From Paraclostridium ghonii (GTDB lineage Bacteria; Bacillota; Clostridia; Peptostreptococcales; Peptostreptococcaceae): a stretch of 64,000 nucleotides of DNA. The position numbers and the translations under genes were made by a program. The notes under the pieces are model-generated. The model was not told the DNA's origin. It ran no database searches and saw only the letters and a program-made list of their open reading frames with translations. Positions within the stretch are counted from its first letter, which is position 1. Each line of letters opens with the position of its first letter. Below, in pieces: positions 25,288 to 34,934 of the stretch. The DNA lies in assembly GCF_030815085.1 (NCBI RefSeq), contig NZ_JAUSWG010000012.1, one strand, 5' to 3'.

Positions 25288-26919
25288 TCATAGTTTTACA
25301 TAACCACTTTTTATCTTTCTATGTATAGTAGAAGAATCTATACCTATTTGTTTTGATGCCTTAGTAATTGAACCATATCTATCTATTGCTCTAGGTATAA
25401 TTATTTGATCTACTATTTTATATGCTTCATTTAAATTTACAATACCATTTACAACTATAGGCGATTTTAAATCGTTTTCCTTAGATAAATCATCTAAATT
25501 TATAAGCATATTAAACTCATCTTCCCCTATAGTATTTTTCACTGATAGTACAACAAACCTTTCAATAATATTCTTTAATTCCCTTATGTTTCCAGGCCAT
25601 GAATGACTATTTAATAAATTCATAACCTTAGGAGAAATATTAACTTGTCTATTATATTTATCATTATATAAATCTAGAAAATGTTCAACTAAAGGTACAA
25701 TGTCTTCTTTTCTTTCTCTCAATGGAGGTATTTTTATTGGTATTACACTAAGTCTGTAATACAAATCTTGTCTAAATTTTAGATTATCATGTAAATCTTC
25801 ATTTGAGATATTAGTAGCACTCACATATCTTACATCAATTTTAATCGGCTTACTTCCACCAACTCTAGTAATCGTATTTTCTTGTATAACTCTAAGCAAT
25901 TTTTTCTGCATTTGAAGTGGTAACTCACCTATCTCATCCAAAAATATAGTCCCTCCATTTGCCTGCTCAAATATACCCTTTTTACCAGATTTTTTAGCTC
26001 CAGTAAAAGATCCTTCTTCATATCCAAAAAATTCAGATTCTAGTAATTCATTAGGAATTGCACCACAGTTTATAGCTATAAATGGTTTGTCTCTTCTAGG
26101 GCTATATTCACATATTTTTCTAGCTATTATTTCTTTCCCAACTCCAGATTCTCCAGTTATAAAAATAGATGAATCAGATACAGCGGCTCTTTTTACCACG
26201 TCTTTTATATTCTCCATAACTTTACTTTTGCTTATGTATTCTGAATCAGTTGTAGCCCCATTATACTTAGTATGAGAGTCTAAGTTTATAACTCTAGAAA
26301 TATCCCTACCTGTTAGCACGCCACCTTTTACATCCCCTTTATTATCGAATATTGGAACTGCTGTATACGCTATAACTTTACCTCCAGGATATCCTACATT
26401 TTTATAAGTTTTTTTCTTAACCTCTAGCATGTTAAGTATTATTGGTTCTTCTACTAATCCCATATAAACTAACTTGTCAATTTTTCTACCTAAAACGTCT
26501 TTTCTCTTAAATGGTAGAATTTCATCGCATAGTCTATTCATCTTTTCTATAACTCCGTCTTTATTAAATATAACTATAACCTCGTCTATATGCTCAATTA
26601 TATCCTCAACAACTTTATCTGTTATCATAGACTTTTCAAATAAATAAATATATTGTAATTCATTTTTATAATCCCTAATAGAATAAACATCTACAAACAT
26701 ACTTAAATCTCTAAGCTTTATGTTCTTTCTATTGTTTGAAAAATAATCATTGTTGCTAAATGTACTATCTAAAACAGCTATATTTGATGGCTTGTCAACA
26801 TCTACAAAATCAAAAATCTTCTTCATTTGTGCATTAAAATCTAGTATTTCTCCAGTTTCACTGCATAAAATTGCTGGATTTTCTAAGTGATTAATAAAGC
26901 CTCTAAAATCATTATACAC
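25288..26919 (-). CDS. PAS-domain sigma-54-dependent transcriptional activator, probable had operon regulator
   Basis: A 543-residue enhancer-binding protein. Two PAS-like domains (about 8-95 and 103-212) form the sensor. The AAA+ domain has Walker A GESGVGKE (256-263), the sigma-54 contact loop GSFTGA (303-308, a variant of GAFTGA), Walker B GGTIFLDE (322-329) and WPGNIRELKNIIERF. The C-terminal helix-turn-helix (about 518-541, TKASKQIGIDSSTIHRKI) resembles TyrR. It lies downstream of etfA in the same orientation but behind a terminator and its own promoter. A near-consensus sigma-54 promoter upstream of hadA makes that operon the obvious target. The ligand is unknown; leucine or a 2-oxo/2-hydroxy acid is a reasonable guess. 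PrdR for proline reductase is the known parallel. Confidence 0.9.
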   Translation of the reverse strand: MYNDFRGFINHLENPAILCSETGEILDFNAQMKKIFDFVDVDKPSNIAVLDSTFSNNDYFSNNRKNIKLRDLSMFVDVYSIRDYKNELQYIYLFEKSMITDKVVEDIIEHIDEVIVIFNKDGVIEKMNRLCDEILPFKRKDVLGRKIDKLVYMGLVEEPIILNMLEVKKKTYKNVGYPGGKVIAYTAVPIFDNKGDVKGGVLTGRDISRVINLDSHTKYNGATTDSEYISKSKVMENIKDVVKRAAVSDSSIFITGESGVGKEIIARKICEYSPRRDKPFIAINCGAIPNELLESEFFGYEEGSFTGAKKSGKKGIFEQANGGTIFLDEIGELPLQMQKKLLRVIQENTITRVGGSKPIKIDVRYVSATNISNEDLHDNLKFRQDLYYRLSVIPIKIPPLRERKEDIVPLVEHFLDLYNDKYNRQVNISPKVMNLLNSHSWPGNIRELKNIIERFVVLSVKNTIGEDEFNMLINLDDLSKENDLKSPIVVNGIVNLNEAYKIVDQIIIPRAIDRYGSITKASKQIGIDSSTIHRKIKSGYVKL

Positions 26920-26993
26920 TTTATTCAGCCCTTCCCTATTTAGTAAATTAACCCCTTGTTGAAATATAAAAATCTGCTTTTTACACTAACAAT

Positions 26994-27002
26994 ATTATAG
27001 CA
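26994..27002 (-). promoter_or_regulatory. Extended -10 promoter of the sigma-54 activator gene
   Basis: TGCTATAAT on the minus strand, about 75 nt before the coding start. No good -35 hexamer is present, as is common for extended -10 promoters. The rest of the 300-bp gap holds the etfA terminator and AT-rich DNA without other features I can support. Confidence 0.5.
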
Positions 27003-27120
27003 TTTTAAAACACTTTAATTTGCAATTATTGTTAATTTTCTACTAATTTTGTCAAATTTACTATACTTTATTATGTTTTTGTGTAATTAATACTAAATTA
27101 TATACCTAAACATAAAATTA

Positions 27121-27163
27121 AATAATCCTTGTATATAATATCAAATTACATACAAGGATTATT
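27121..27163 (-). terminator. Terminator at the end of the had-acd-etf operon
   Basis: A perfect 14-bp stem (27121-27134 with 27150-27163), 15-nt loop, then TTTAATTTTA on the minus strand. It lies about 60 bp after etfA. Confidence 0.7.
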
Positions 27164-27220
27164 TTGATCAGGCTTACTATAAAGTATAAAATCTATTCAA
27201 ATATTTAAATTATATAGAAT

Positions 27221-28273
27221 TTATGCATTTACTAATTCAATTAAGTCATCTACATTCTCTAATTTTTCAATAAGTAGTGGCACTATATCTTTAACGTCAC
27301 CCACTATTCCATAATCTGCTATATCAAGTATAGGAGCTGTTTCATTTTTATTTATAGCTATGATAAAGTCAGAAGACTGCATACCTGCTAAATGTTGTAT
27401 AGCTCCAGATATACCACAAGCTATGTAAAGATTTGGTTTAACAGTAGTTCCTGTTTGTCCAACTTGATGAGAGTGATCTATCCATCCAGCATCAACAGCT
27501 GCACGAGACGCACCTACTACTCCATCTAATTTATCAGCTAGTTGCTTTAACATATCAAATCCTTCTGGTCCACCTATTCCAAGTCCTCCAGCTACTATTA
27601 CGTTTGCATCTGTTAAAGATACTAAATCTTTTTTAGTTTTTACAGTTTTAACTACTTCTACTCTTATATCATCTTTGCTTAAATTAAATGATACAGGAAC
27701 TATTTTACCATCTCTAGAAGTATTTTTTTCTGCTTTTTCCATAACTCCTGGTCTAACTGTAGACATTTGAGGTCTAGTGTTAGGACATATAATTGTAGCC
27801 ATTATATTACCACCAAAAGCTGGACGAGTTTGTTTTAGTTTTTTATCTTCTGGATCTATTTCAAGTCTAGTACAATCTGCAGTAAGTCCAGTACTTACTC
27901 TTGAAGCTACTCTTGGAGCTAAATCTCTTCCTATATGAGTAGCCCCATAAAGTACTATTTCTGGTTTAAATTCACTTATTGCATCAGTTATAACTTTTGT
28001 ATAAGCATCAGTTGTAAATTTTCCTAATAAAGCATCATCTGCCGTATAAACTGTATCTGCTCCATAAGCAACTAATTCTTTTGCCATTGAATCTACGTTT
28101 TCACCTAATAATATTGCGCAAAGGTTAACTCCTATTTCATCAGCTAACTTTCTTCCTTCTCCAAGTAATTCTATTACAACAGGTGTTATTACACCTTCTC
28201 TTTGTTCTGCAAACACCCAAACGTTTTTGTATGAGCTAAAGTCTTTTATATTTTCATTCATTTTTGTATTCAT
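27221..28273 (-). CDS. etfA: Electron transfer flavoprotein alpha subunit
   Basis: Together with EtfB this forms the FAD-containing partner of the acyl-CoA dehydrogenase AcdB. The C-terminal FAD domain shows VVAGGLGIGGPEGFDML, then GASRAAVDAGWIDHSHQVGQ, TVKPNLYIACGISGAIQHLA and AINKNETAPI, all ETF-alpha hallmarks. The ATG at 28273 follows GGAGG by 5 nt; an in-frame TTG at 28285 lies within the ribosome binding site and is rejected. In this operon type the complex probably couples exergonic enoyl-CoA reduction to ferredoxin reduction (flavin-based bifurcation), which is inferred from family knowledge. Confidence 0.95.
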   Translation of the reverse strand: MNTKMNENIKDFSSYKNVWVFAEQREGVITPVVIELLGEGRKLADEIGVNLCAILLGENVDSMAKELVAYGADTVYTADDALLGKFTTDAYTKVITDAISEFKPEIVLYGATHIGRDLAPRVASRVSTGLTADCTRLEIDPEDKKLKQTRPAFGGNIMATIICPNTRPQMSTVRPGVMEKAEKNTSRDGKIVPVSFNLSKDDIRVEVVKTVKTKKDLVSLTDANVIVAGGLGIGGPEGFDMLKQLADKLDGVVGASRAAVDAGWIDHSHQVGQTGTTVKPNLYIACGISGAIQHLAGMQSSDFIIAINKNETAPILDIADYGIVGDVKDIVPLLIEKLENVDDLIELVNA

Positions 28274-28286
28274 TTTAACCTCCAAC

Positions 28287-29072
28287 TTATATAATGTGCT
28301 TTTGTTTTAGTCCTACTAGTACCTTATTCACAATATCTTCTGGATTACCTTTAAGTATTTCCCCTTTACCTCTTGGCTCTGGTGTAAATGATTTAAATAC
28401 TTTAGTTGGTGAAGCTTTAAGTCCAACTTCTTCTCTACTTACATCTAAGTCATCTATTGTCCAAACTTTTACTTCTGTTTTAAATGCTTTCACTATTTTA
28501 TCAACAGACATATGTCTTGGTTCATTTAATTCTTTAACAGCTGTTAAAAGAACAGGTTTTTTAACTTTAATTACTTCGTATCCATCCTCTAATTGTCTTT
28601 GTACTGTTACTGTATCTCCATCTATAGAAAAATCTTGCACATACGTAACTTGAGGTATATCAAGTTTTTCAGCTATCTGTGGACCAACTTGAGCAGTATC
28701 TCCATCTATAGCCTGTCTTCCTGCAAATACTATATCATAATCTCCAACTTTTTTGATTCCCGCTGCAATTGTGTTTGAAGTTGCCCAAGTATCAGCTCCT
28801 CCAAATGCTCTATCGCTAAGAAGTATAGCTTCATCAGCACCCATAGCTAAACATTCTCTAAGCATAAAATCTGCTTGAGGAGGACCCATAGTTATTACTG
28901 TAACAGTTGATCCTTCATGATTATCTTTTAATTTTAAAGCTTCCTCTAATGCATTTGCATCATCAGGATTTAGTATACTTGGAACCCCGTCTCTTATAAG
29001 AGTTCCCGTTTCTTTATTTATTCTAACTTCATTAGTGTCTGGAACTTGTTTTACGCAAACTAATATTTTCAA
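28287..29072 (-). CDS. etfB: Electron transfer flavoprotein beta subunit
   Basis: A protein of about 261 residues beginning MKILVCVKQVPDTNEV, the classical EtfB start. That places initiation at a TTG at 29072, 8 nt after GGAGG; the ATG at 29087 overlaps the ribosome binding site. Other hallmarks are AGRQAIDGDTAQVGPQIAEK (the AMP/FAD signature) and GYEVIKVKKPVLLTAVKELN. It lies 13 bp before etfA and 48 bp after acdB. Confidence 0.95.
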   Translation of the reverse strand: MKILVCVKQVPDTNEVRINKETGTLIRDGVPSILNPDDANALEEALKLKDNHEGSTVTVITMGPPQADFMLRECLAMGADEAILLSDRAFGGADTWATSNTIAAGIKKVGDYDIVFAGRQAIDGDTAQVGPQIAEKLDIPQVTYVQDFSIDGDTVTVQRQLEDGYEVIKVKKPVLLTAVKELNEPRHMSVDKIVKAFKTEVKVWTIDDLDVSREEVGLKASPTKVFKSFTPEPRGKGEILKGNPEDIVNKVLVGLKQKHII

Positions 29073-29120
29073 AGTCTTTACCTCCATTTAACTAGTATAA
29101 AATATTTTCAAAGGTTTAAT

Positions 29121-30254
29121 TTATTTTAAAATGCTTGAAGATATTACAATTTTTTGAACTTCTGATGTACCTTCGTATATAGACATTATCCTTGCATCTC
29201 TATACATTCTTTCAATTGGATAATCTTTTATAAATCCATATCCACCATGTAATTGTAGAGCTTTATAAGCAACTTCATTAGCTATTTCAGCTGCATAATA
29301 CTTAGCCATAGCTGACTCTTTAGTCATGTTTACTCCAGCATTTTTCTTTTCAGCTGCATCGTAAACTAACAATCTAGCCGCATTCACTTTCGTTTCCATA
29401 TCTGCTAAAGTAAATTGCGTATTTTGTAATTTTGAAATAGGCTTTCCAAATTGAACTCTTTCTTTTGTATATTTTATAGCTTCATCAAGAGCACCTTGAG
29501 CTATCCCTAAAGCTTGAGCTGCAACCCCTATTCTACCAACATCAAGAGTCTGCATAGCTATTTTAAATCCTATTCCTTCTTTTCCTAATAGATTTTCCTT
29601 AGGAACTTTTACATTTTCAAAAATTAAGTCTGAAGTTTGAGTTCCTCTTATCCCCATTTTATCTTCATGAGCTCCAACAGAGAATCCTTCCCATTTACGT
29701 TCTACTATAAATGCACTTGTTCCTTTTAATCCTTTAGATCTATCTGTAACTGCAATTACTATTGCGAAATCACATAAAGGTCCATTAGTTATAAAAGTTT
29801 TTCTTCCATTTAATATATAGTAATCTCCATCAAGTTCTGCTGTTGTTTGTTGTGCAGAAGCATCAGATCCAGCTCCTGGCTCTGTTAAACCAAATGCACC
29901 TATCATTTCACCTGATGATAGACCTTTTAAATATTTTTGTTTTTGTTCTTCTGTTCCATTATTAAGTATTGGAAGTGCTACTAAAGATGCTGATGCAGTT
30001 GCATAAGTACCAGTAGATGCACATCTTTTACTAATTTCTTCCATTATTATTGCATACGATACATAATCGGCACCTGCTCCACCATATTCTTCAGGTACTG
30101 TAACACTTGTATATTTTGCTTTAGCCATTTTATCTAATAATTCTCTAGGCATTTCCCCAGTTTTATCAATTTCTTCTGGTATAGTTTTTAATTCTCTGTT
30201 TACAAAGTCTCTTACAGCTTTTCTTAAAAGTTCTTGCTCTTTATTAAATAACAT
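29121..30254 (-). CDS. acdB: Acyl-CoA dehydrogenase AcdB (2-isocaprenoyl-CoA reductase partner of EtfBA)
   Basis: A 377-residue flavoenzyme. Family motifs are FGLTEPGAGSDASAQQTTA and the C-terminal YRDARIMSIYEGTSEVQKIV, with the catalytic Glu in YEGTSE. The ATG at 30254 follows GGAGGAGA; the ATG at 30266 overlaps that site. In the C. difficile leucine pathway the homologue reduces 2-isocaprenoyl-CoA to isocaproyl-CoA. It is separated from hadC by 148 bp, the largest gap inside the operon, which holds an inverted repeat. Confidence 0.92.
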   Translation of the reverse strand: MLFNKEQELLRKAVRDFVNRELKTIPEEIDKTGEMPRELLDKMAKAKYTSVTVPEEYGGAGADYVSYAIIMEEISKRCASTGTYATASASLVALPILNNGTEEQKQKYLKGLSSGEMIGAFGLTEPGAGSDASAQQTTAELDGDYYILNGRKTFITNGPLCDFAIVIAVTDRSKGLKGTSAFIVERKWEGFSVGAHEDKMGIRGTQTSDLIFENVKVPKENLLGKEGIGFKIAMQTLDVGRIGVAAQALGIAQGALDEAIKYTKERVQFGKPISKLQNTQFTLADMETKVNAARLLVYDAAEKKNAGVNMTKESAMAKYYAAEIANEVAYKALQLHGGYGFIKDYPIERMYRDARIMSIYEGTSEVQKIVISSSILK

Positions 30255-30307
30255 ATTCTCCTCCATTTTTATATTCTAATATTTTTGATATGATATATTA
30301 TTAAAAA

Positions 30308-30384
30308 CGAAATCTTTAGATAAGTAATTTTTTTAGATTTGAATATAATTTATGTCTTTTAATTTATTAAATATAAAGATTTCG
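30308..30384 (-). repeat. Inverted repeat in the hadC-acdB gap
   Basis: Eleven-bp arms (CGAAATCTTTA at 30308-30318 and its complement at 30374-30384) with a 55-nt loop. On the minus strand the second arm is followed by TTTTTAATAA. It may act as a partial terminator or RNA processing site that sets the ratio of dehydratase to acdB-etf. Confidence 0.45.
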
Positions 30385-30402
30385 ATTGTTGCAAATATAA
30401 AT

Positions 30403-31530
30403 TTAGGCGAAGCTAAGCATCTCAGAGAAGGCTTGAACACGAGTTCTTACTTGCTCATCATTTGATGTTTGTTGATCCACTTCTATATATAGTGTAGGAA
30501 TATCTTTTGATTCTATATCCTTTTTAACTACAGGATAATCGTATTCTTCTGGATCACAGAATTTCATCATACAGAATATTACTCCATCTGCACCTTTAGC
30601 TTTTGCTTCTTCTACTATCATAGATCCACGTTTTTTCTCTGGATCATAAGCTAGTGAACATCCTTCTACATTTGACCACTGTCTTGCAAGTCTTTCTAAA
30701 GCATCTTTTCCATCTGGAACTAAAGTTCTAAATTGTCTAGATTCTTGAGCTAAATCATCTGCAACAACAGTTATATTGTTTTCTTCTAAAATATCTAGAA
30801 TGCCTTTTGAATCTAAAGATATACCAGTAAGAACAACTTTACTTCCTGTACATTCCTCAGGTTGCATTTTATTTAATTTAGATATAAGATTTTTAACTAA
30901 ATCAGTGTGCTCTTCTTTTCTCATAAAGAATCCACTTTTTATAACTAAATTCCTAATTGAAGGGTTTATTGTTTTTGCGTATTTAGGAGCTAATGCTACA
31001 AATTCTTGCATTACTCTTCTATGCTCATTGTAAACTTCTATACTTTCATGTAATTTTTCTTCTGTTATCTCGTGCCCACATATTTTTTCTAACCCTACTT
31101 TTACATGTTTAAATTCATTTATTAAATATTTAACGCCTGAATCTAACTTTCTATTTTGTGGGTACACTAAAGATATATAAGGTACTTGTGGAACAGCTAC
31201 TTTCCAGTTTTGTCCTAAGCAAATTAAAGTGTCACACATTCCAGGTATTATAACAGCTGAAAGTTCATTATAAGTTCCTCTAAGTCCATATTCTAGAGAT
31301 GACTGCATTATTGAACATGCAAATGCCGGGAAATATTGTTTAGCTAAATCTAATTCAGTTTGTCCACCCCATATTCCTACAGGAAACATTCCTGCTGCAT
31401 GAATTATTTCTTCTGGACAGTATACCGGAAAACATCCTATAGCTTTACTTCCAGTATCTTTTTTAAATTTTTTGATTACTTCATTTGGGTTATTAACTAC
31501 TTCTTGCATTCTTGCTAAAATAGATTCCAT
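30403..31530 (-). CDS. hadC: 2-hydroxyisocaproyl-CoA dehydratase beta subunit
   Basis: A 375-residue subunit of the HgdB/BcrC family. Conserved cysteines for a [4Fe-4S] cluster occur in AFACSIMQS, PGMCDTLICLGQ and CMMKFCDPEEYDYP. With HadB it dehydrates (R)-2-hydroxyacyl-CoA by a ketyl-radical route after a single electron from HadI. The sequence reads closely like C. difficile HadC. Its ATG overlaps the hadB stop (TAATG), so the subunits are translationally coupled. Confidence 0.94.
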   Translation of the reverse strand: MESILARMQEVVNNPNEVIKKFKKDTGSKAIGCFPVYCPEEIIHAAGMFPVGIWGGQTELDLAKQYFPAFACSIMQSSLEYGLRGTYNELSAVIIPGMCDTLICLGQNWKVAVPQVPYISLVYPQNRKLDSGVKYLINEFKHVKVGLEKICGHEITEEKLHESIEVYNEHRRVMQEFVALAPKYAKTINPSIRNLVIKSGFFMRKEEHTDLVKNLISKLNKMQPEECTGSKVVLTGISLDSKGILDILEENNITVVADDLAQESRQFRTLVPDGKDALERLARQWSNVEGCSLAYDPEKKRGSMIVEEAKAKGADGVIFCMMKFCDPEEYDYPVVKKDIESKDIPTLYIEVDQQTSNDEQVRTRVQAFSEMLSFA

Positions 31531-32756
31531 TATATTTCACCTCTGTTAAGATTTTTTCTCTCATTCATAACTTCAACTAGACCTTGTATTCTAGTTTCAA
31601 ATTGAGCTTTAGTAAATCCTCTAGGGTCTGCTTGGTCACCATCAAATCCTGCTGATGGGATGCCTGTAATTTCTTCAGTTTTTCTTTGCATTTCATATTG
31701 AATTAAACTCATAAGTTTACAACTTCTATTCATATGATAAAATGCCCCATCACATTTACCATCTCTTAATGAATTAATTCTATATTCTGTCATTTTATCT
31801 AAGTTAACATTATTAAACATTCCGCTATACGCTCTTGCCATTCCATCTAAATCATTAACTTCATATTGAAGAGCCCAAGCATGAGGATAAACACTACCTG
31901 TCATGTTAACACCGTATTTTGCTAGTGTTTTCATTTTAAATCCTATAGAAGGCCAACAAGGTATTCCTTCCATCATGATTCTGTATTTCTCTTCACCTCT
32001 GAATGTAGATACTTTATTTTTTATATTTCCTTCTAATTCTTCTATTAAAAGTTTAAATGCTTCTGTAGTTTCTTTTTTACCTCTAGCACAAACTATTACT
32101 GCCATGTAAGTAAATAAATCGAATCCATTCATAGGAGATGGATCTGATCCTTCAGGTAAACTCATTGAATACTTCCAAAGTCTACCATTTTCAGCTGATG
32201 TTCTCATTACTTCTTCAAACTTTTTAGGATCGAATTTTTTGCCTGCTATCTTTTCAAGTTGTGCTATAGCTTCTTGGAATTGCCCTTTTATATATTCAAC
32301 CCTTTCATCAGTAACATAATCTTCATCATTGAAAGGTAAATCTATCATTATCATAGGAATATTTAATTCTTTTGATATATTTTCATACCATTTTATAACT
32401 TGGTTGCATATATTATTACAGCATAGTAAGAAGTCTGGTTTTGGCATATCTAAAGTATCACTTTTCCCTTTTTCTAAAAATCCAAAATTTGTTCTAGCAT
32501 AAGCACATAAATCTATAGAATATCCTTGAGCTTCTGATAGTTCACAAAACTCTAATGATTCTTTTTTTGCTGCCACTCCTGCTGCATGATTTTCTGGATA
32601 ACATAAGTTTAAGTCTAATACCTCTGCTAATTCTTGAGGAAATACTGAAGTTGACCATCCAACAGGTCTTCCTTCCTCTTTAGCTTTAAAAGCATTTGCA
32701 TACTGCTGAGCTAAGAGCTCATTGATTACTGTTCTAGCATCTTTTTTTTCAGACAT
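31530..32756 (-). CDS. hadB: 2-hydroxyisocaproyl-CoA dehydratase alpha subunit
   Basis: A subunit of about 408 residues of the radical 2-hydroxyacyl-CoA dehydratase. It begins MSEKKDARTVINELLAQQYA and contains GRPVGWSTSVFPQELAEVL, FLLCCNNICNQVIKWYENIS and GAFYHMNRSCKLMSLIQ; these are near-identical to my recollection of C. difficile HadB. Cysteines in CCNNIC and RSC are the expected cluster ligands. The ATG at 32756 has good spacing from AGAGGG; an ATG two codons upstream is too close. Confidence 0.95.
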   Translation of the reverse strand: MSEKKDARTVINELLAQQYANAFKAKEEGRPVGWSTSVFPQELAEVLDLNLCYPENHAAGVAAKKESLEFCELSEAQGYSIDLCAYARTNFGFLEKGKSDTLDMPKPDFLLCCNNICNQVIKWYENISKELNIPMIMIDLPFNDEDYVTDERVEYIKGQFQEAIAQLEKIAGKKFDPKKFEEVMRTSAENGRLWKYSMSLPEGSDPSPMNGFDLFTYMAVIVCARGKKETTEAFKLLIEELEGNIKNKVSTFRGEEKYRIMMEGIPCWPSIGFKMKTLAKYGVNMTGSVYPHAWALQYEVNDLDGMARAYSGMFNNVNLDKMTEYRINSLRDGKCDGAFYHMNRSCKLMSLIQYEMQRKTEEITGIPSAGFDGDQADPRGFTKAQFETRIQGLVEVMNERKNLNRGEI

Positions 32757-32774
32757 CTTCATCCCTCTTTACTA

Positions 32775-33551
32775 TTATTTTTTTATTTCATTGTAGGCAT
32801 ATATAGCTGCTCCTAAGGCCCCTGTAAGTTGAGGTATCTCAGGAACTATTATATTAGTCCTCAACTCTCTCTCCATAGCTTTAACTACGCCTGAATTTTT
32901 TGCAACTCCACCAACCATTACTACATCTTCCTTTACTCCAAGTCGCTTTACCAAACTGGCAACCCTTTTAGCAACTGAAGTATGAATTCCTGCAACTATA
33001 TCCTCTATAGCTATATCATTTGATAAGTGTGATATAACTTCTGATTCAGCGAAAACTGTACATGTATTACTTATAGATACTTCATTTTGAGATTTCATTG
33101 ATATATCCCCAAGATCAGATACCTCTACTTCAACAATTTTTGCCATAACATCTAAAAATCTACCAGTGCCCGCTGCGCATTTATCATTCATCAAGAAATT
33201 TAACATAACTCCATTGTCATCTAATTTAAGTGCTTTAGCATCTTGACCTCCAATATCTATAACTGTCCTAACTGTAGGTATTAAAAACTTTACTCCTTTA
33301 GTATGACAACTTAGCTCACTTATTTGTTTATGAGTGTCTGCATATTTCATACGACCATAACCAGTTACTACAGTATTTTCGATATCAGATTCGTTTATAT
33401 TAAGCTTTTTATACAAATCTTCAAGAACCCTAGCAGGGCCGCTAGTTCCTGTTCCTGAAGATATTGTAGAATAAGCCACTATTTCTTTTCCATCTTTTAA
33501 AATAAGTCCTTTAGATGCAGTTGATCCTATATCTAATCCCATTGTGTACAT
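32775..33551 (-). CDS. hadI: ATP-dependent activator of 2-hydroxyisocaproyl-CoA dehydratase
   Basis: A 258-residue actin-fold ATPase ('archerase'). It opens with MGLDIGSTASKGLILKDG (phosphate-1 loop), has VIDIGGQDAKALKL (phosphate 2) and MVGGVAKNSGVVKAME (adenosine site). The homodimer shares one [4Fe-4S] cluster through Cys125 (NDKCAAGTGRF) and Cys164 (SNTCTVFAESE). It injects a high-energy electron into HadBC on ATP hydrolysis. It is about 8 residues shorter at the C-terminus than the C. difficile protein as I recall it. Gaps to hadA and hadB are about 20 bp. Confidence 0.95.
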   Translation of the reverse strand: MYTMGLDIGSTASKGLILKDGKEIVAYSTISSGTGTSGPARVLEDLYKKLNINESDIENTVVTGYGRMKYADTHKQISELSCHTKGVKFLIPTVRTVIDIGGQDAKALKLDDNGVMLNFLMNDKCAAGTGRFLDVMAKIVEVEVSDLGDISMKSQNEVSISNTCTVFAESEVISHLSNDIAIEDIVAGIHTSVAKRVASLVKRLGVKEDVVMVGGVAKNSGVVKAMERELRTNIIVPEIPQLTGALGAAIYAYNEIKK

Positions 33552-33573
33552 TTTTTAGCGCCCCTTTTTATAC

Positions 33574-34806
33574 CTAAACTAACTCTTTTGAAGCATCTAA
33601 TTTAATAGCTTTAGAGTTAACCATAGCTAGTATTTCATCATCAGTGTAACCTATCTCTTTAAGAACTTCTTCTGTATGTTCTCCTATTTTAGGCGCTGGT
33701 GAATATTCTTTTATACCCATAGTTTTAAATTTAACTGGTCCGTTTACTAACACACCTTCATTTCCATTTTCATATTTAGCTTTAAATAGAAAATCGTTTG
33801 CCCAAGCTTGTTCATCTTCAAGTATATCTTCACAGCTTTGAACCTTTTCAAATGGAAGATCTGCTTCGTCTAATAAAGCTGACCATTCATCTAATGTTTT
33901 TTCAAGCATTGCTTCTGCAACTATTTCTACCATTTCATCAACATGTAATGGCATCACTTTTATATCATTAAATCTATCATCTTTCATTATTTCTGGTCTA
34001 TTTATAACTTCACAGAATTTTGGAAGCCATTTATTATATTGAATTAATGCAAGTTGTATCCATTTATCATCCTTACATTTGTAAGTAGTCATAAGTGGAC
34101 TATTTGGGTTAGCTCTTGATATAGGCATTTTATTTCCATATTGAGCTGTTGTAACCATAAGCCCCATTCCGTAAAGCGCTGTGTGGAATAAACTTACTGT
34201 TACTCTATCTCCTTCACCTGTAACTTGCTTTTTGTAAAGAGCTGCTAAAATACCTGCAGTTAATGATATCCCTGCATAATGATCTCCAAATCCAGCTGCT
34301 GTATTACATGGTGAAGTTCCTTTTTCCATAAGAGATTGGCTAACTCCTCCTCTTGCAAAATATGCTGTATAGTCAAATCCTGGTTTATCTTTTAATGGAC
34401 CCTCTTCTCCATATCCTAATATATGAGCATGTATAAGTCCTGGGAATTCATCTTTTAATTGTTCATAAGTAAATCCTATTTTTGAAAGAGCTTGTTCTCT
34501 AACATTTGTAATAAATATATCTGATTTAGATAGAAGCTTATGAATTATTTCAACCCCTTCTTTTGTTTTAACATTTACACTTATTCCTTTTTTGTTTCCA
34601 TTTTCTAGTTCAAACATTGGGTTTTCATCATCAGTGCATGGAGATTTAAATGTTCCCCCCATAACTCTTATACCATCCCCACCAAGTGGTTCTATTTTTA
34701 TTACTTCTGCACCCCAATCTGCAAGTAGTTTAGCGCAGCAAGGAGCTGCAACGAAACTTGATAACTCAACAACTCTAACACCTTGTAATAATGATTTATT
34801 ATCCAT
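33574..34806 (-). CDS. hadA: Isocaprenoyl-CoA:2-hydroxyisocaproate CoA-transferase
   Basis: A 410-residue class III CoA-transferase (CaiB/Frc family). Signatures are VRVVELSSFVAAPCCAKLLADWGAEVIKIE at the N-terminus (given here only to show the family start; about 10-39) and the catalytic aspartate in AAGFGDHYAGISL. It transfers CoA from isocaprenoyl-CoA to (R)-2-hydroxyisocaproate. It is the first gene of the seven-gene minus-strand operon and follows a sigma-54-type promoter with an approximately 117-nt leader. Confidence 0.93.
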   Translation of the reverse strand: MDNKSLLQGVRVVELSSFVAAPCCAKLLADWGAEVIKIEPLGGDGIRVMGGTFKSPCTDDENPMFELENGNKKGISVNVKTKEGVEIIHKLLSKSDIFITNVREQALSKIGFTYEQLKDEFPGLIHAHILGYGEEGPLKDKPGFDYTAYFARGGVSQSLMEKGTSPCNTAAGFGDHYAGISLTAGILAALYKKQVTGEGDRVTVSLFHTALYGMGLMVTTAQYGNKMPISRANPNSPLMTTYKCKDDKWIQLALIQYNKWLPKFCEVINRPEIMKDDRFNDIKVMPLHVDEMVEIVAEAMLEKTLDEWSALLDEADLPFEKVQSCEDILEDEQAWANDFLFKAKYENGNEGVLVNGPVKFKTMGIKEYSPAPKIGEHTEEVLKEIGYTDDEILAMVNSKAIKLDASKELV

Positions 34807-34848
34807 ACCTCAACCTCCTATAAATAAATTAAATGAGATTTAATTTAG

Positions 34849-34874
34849 TAATTAAGAACTTTAATTAAGAACTT
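34849..34874 (-). repeat. Tandem 13-bp direct repeat in the hadA leader
   Basis: Two exact, adjacent copies of AAGTTCTTAATTA (minus strand) at 34862-34874 and 34849-34861, between the predicted sigma-54 start site and the hadA ribosome binding site. Confidence 0.6.
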
Positions 34875-34934
34875 TTTAAATATAAATTTTTACAAATTTT
34901 GAGTTAAAATTTTATTTTGTTAATACTATTCTTA

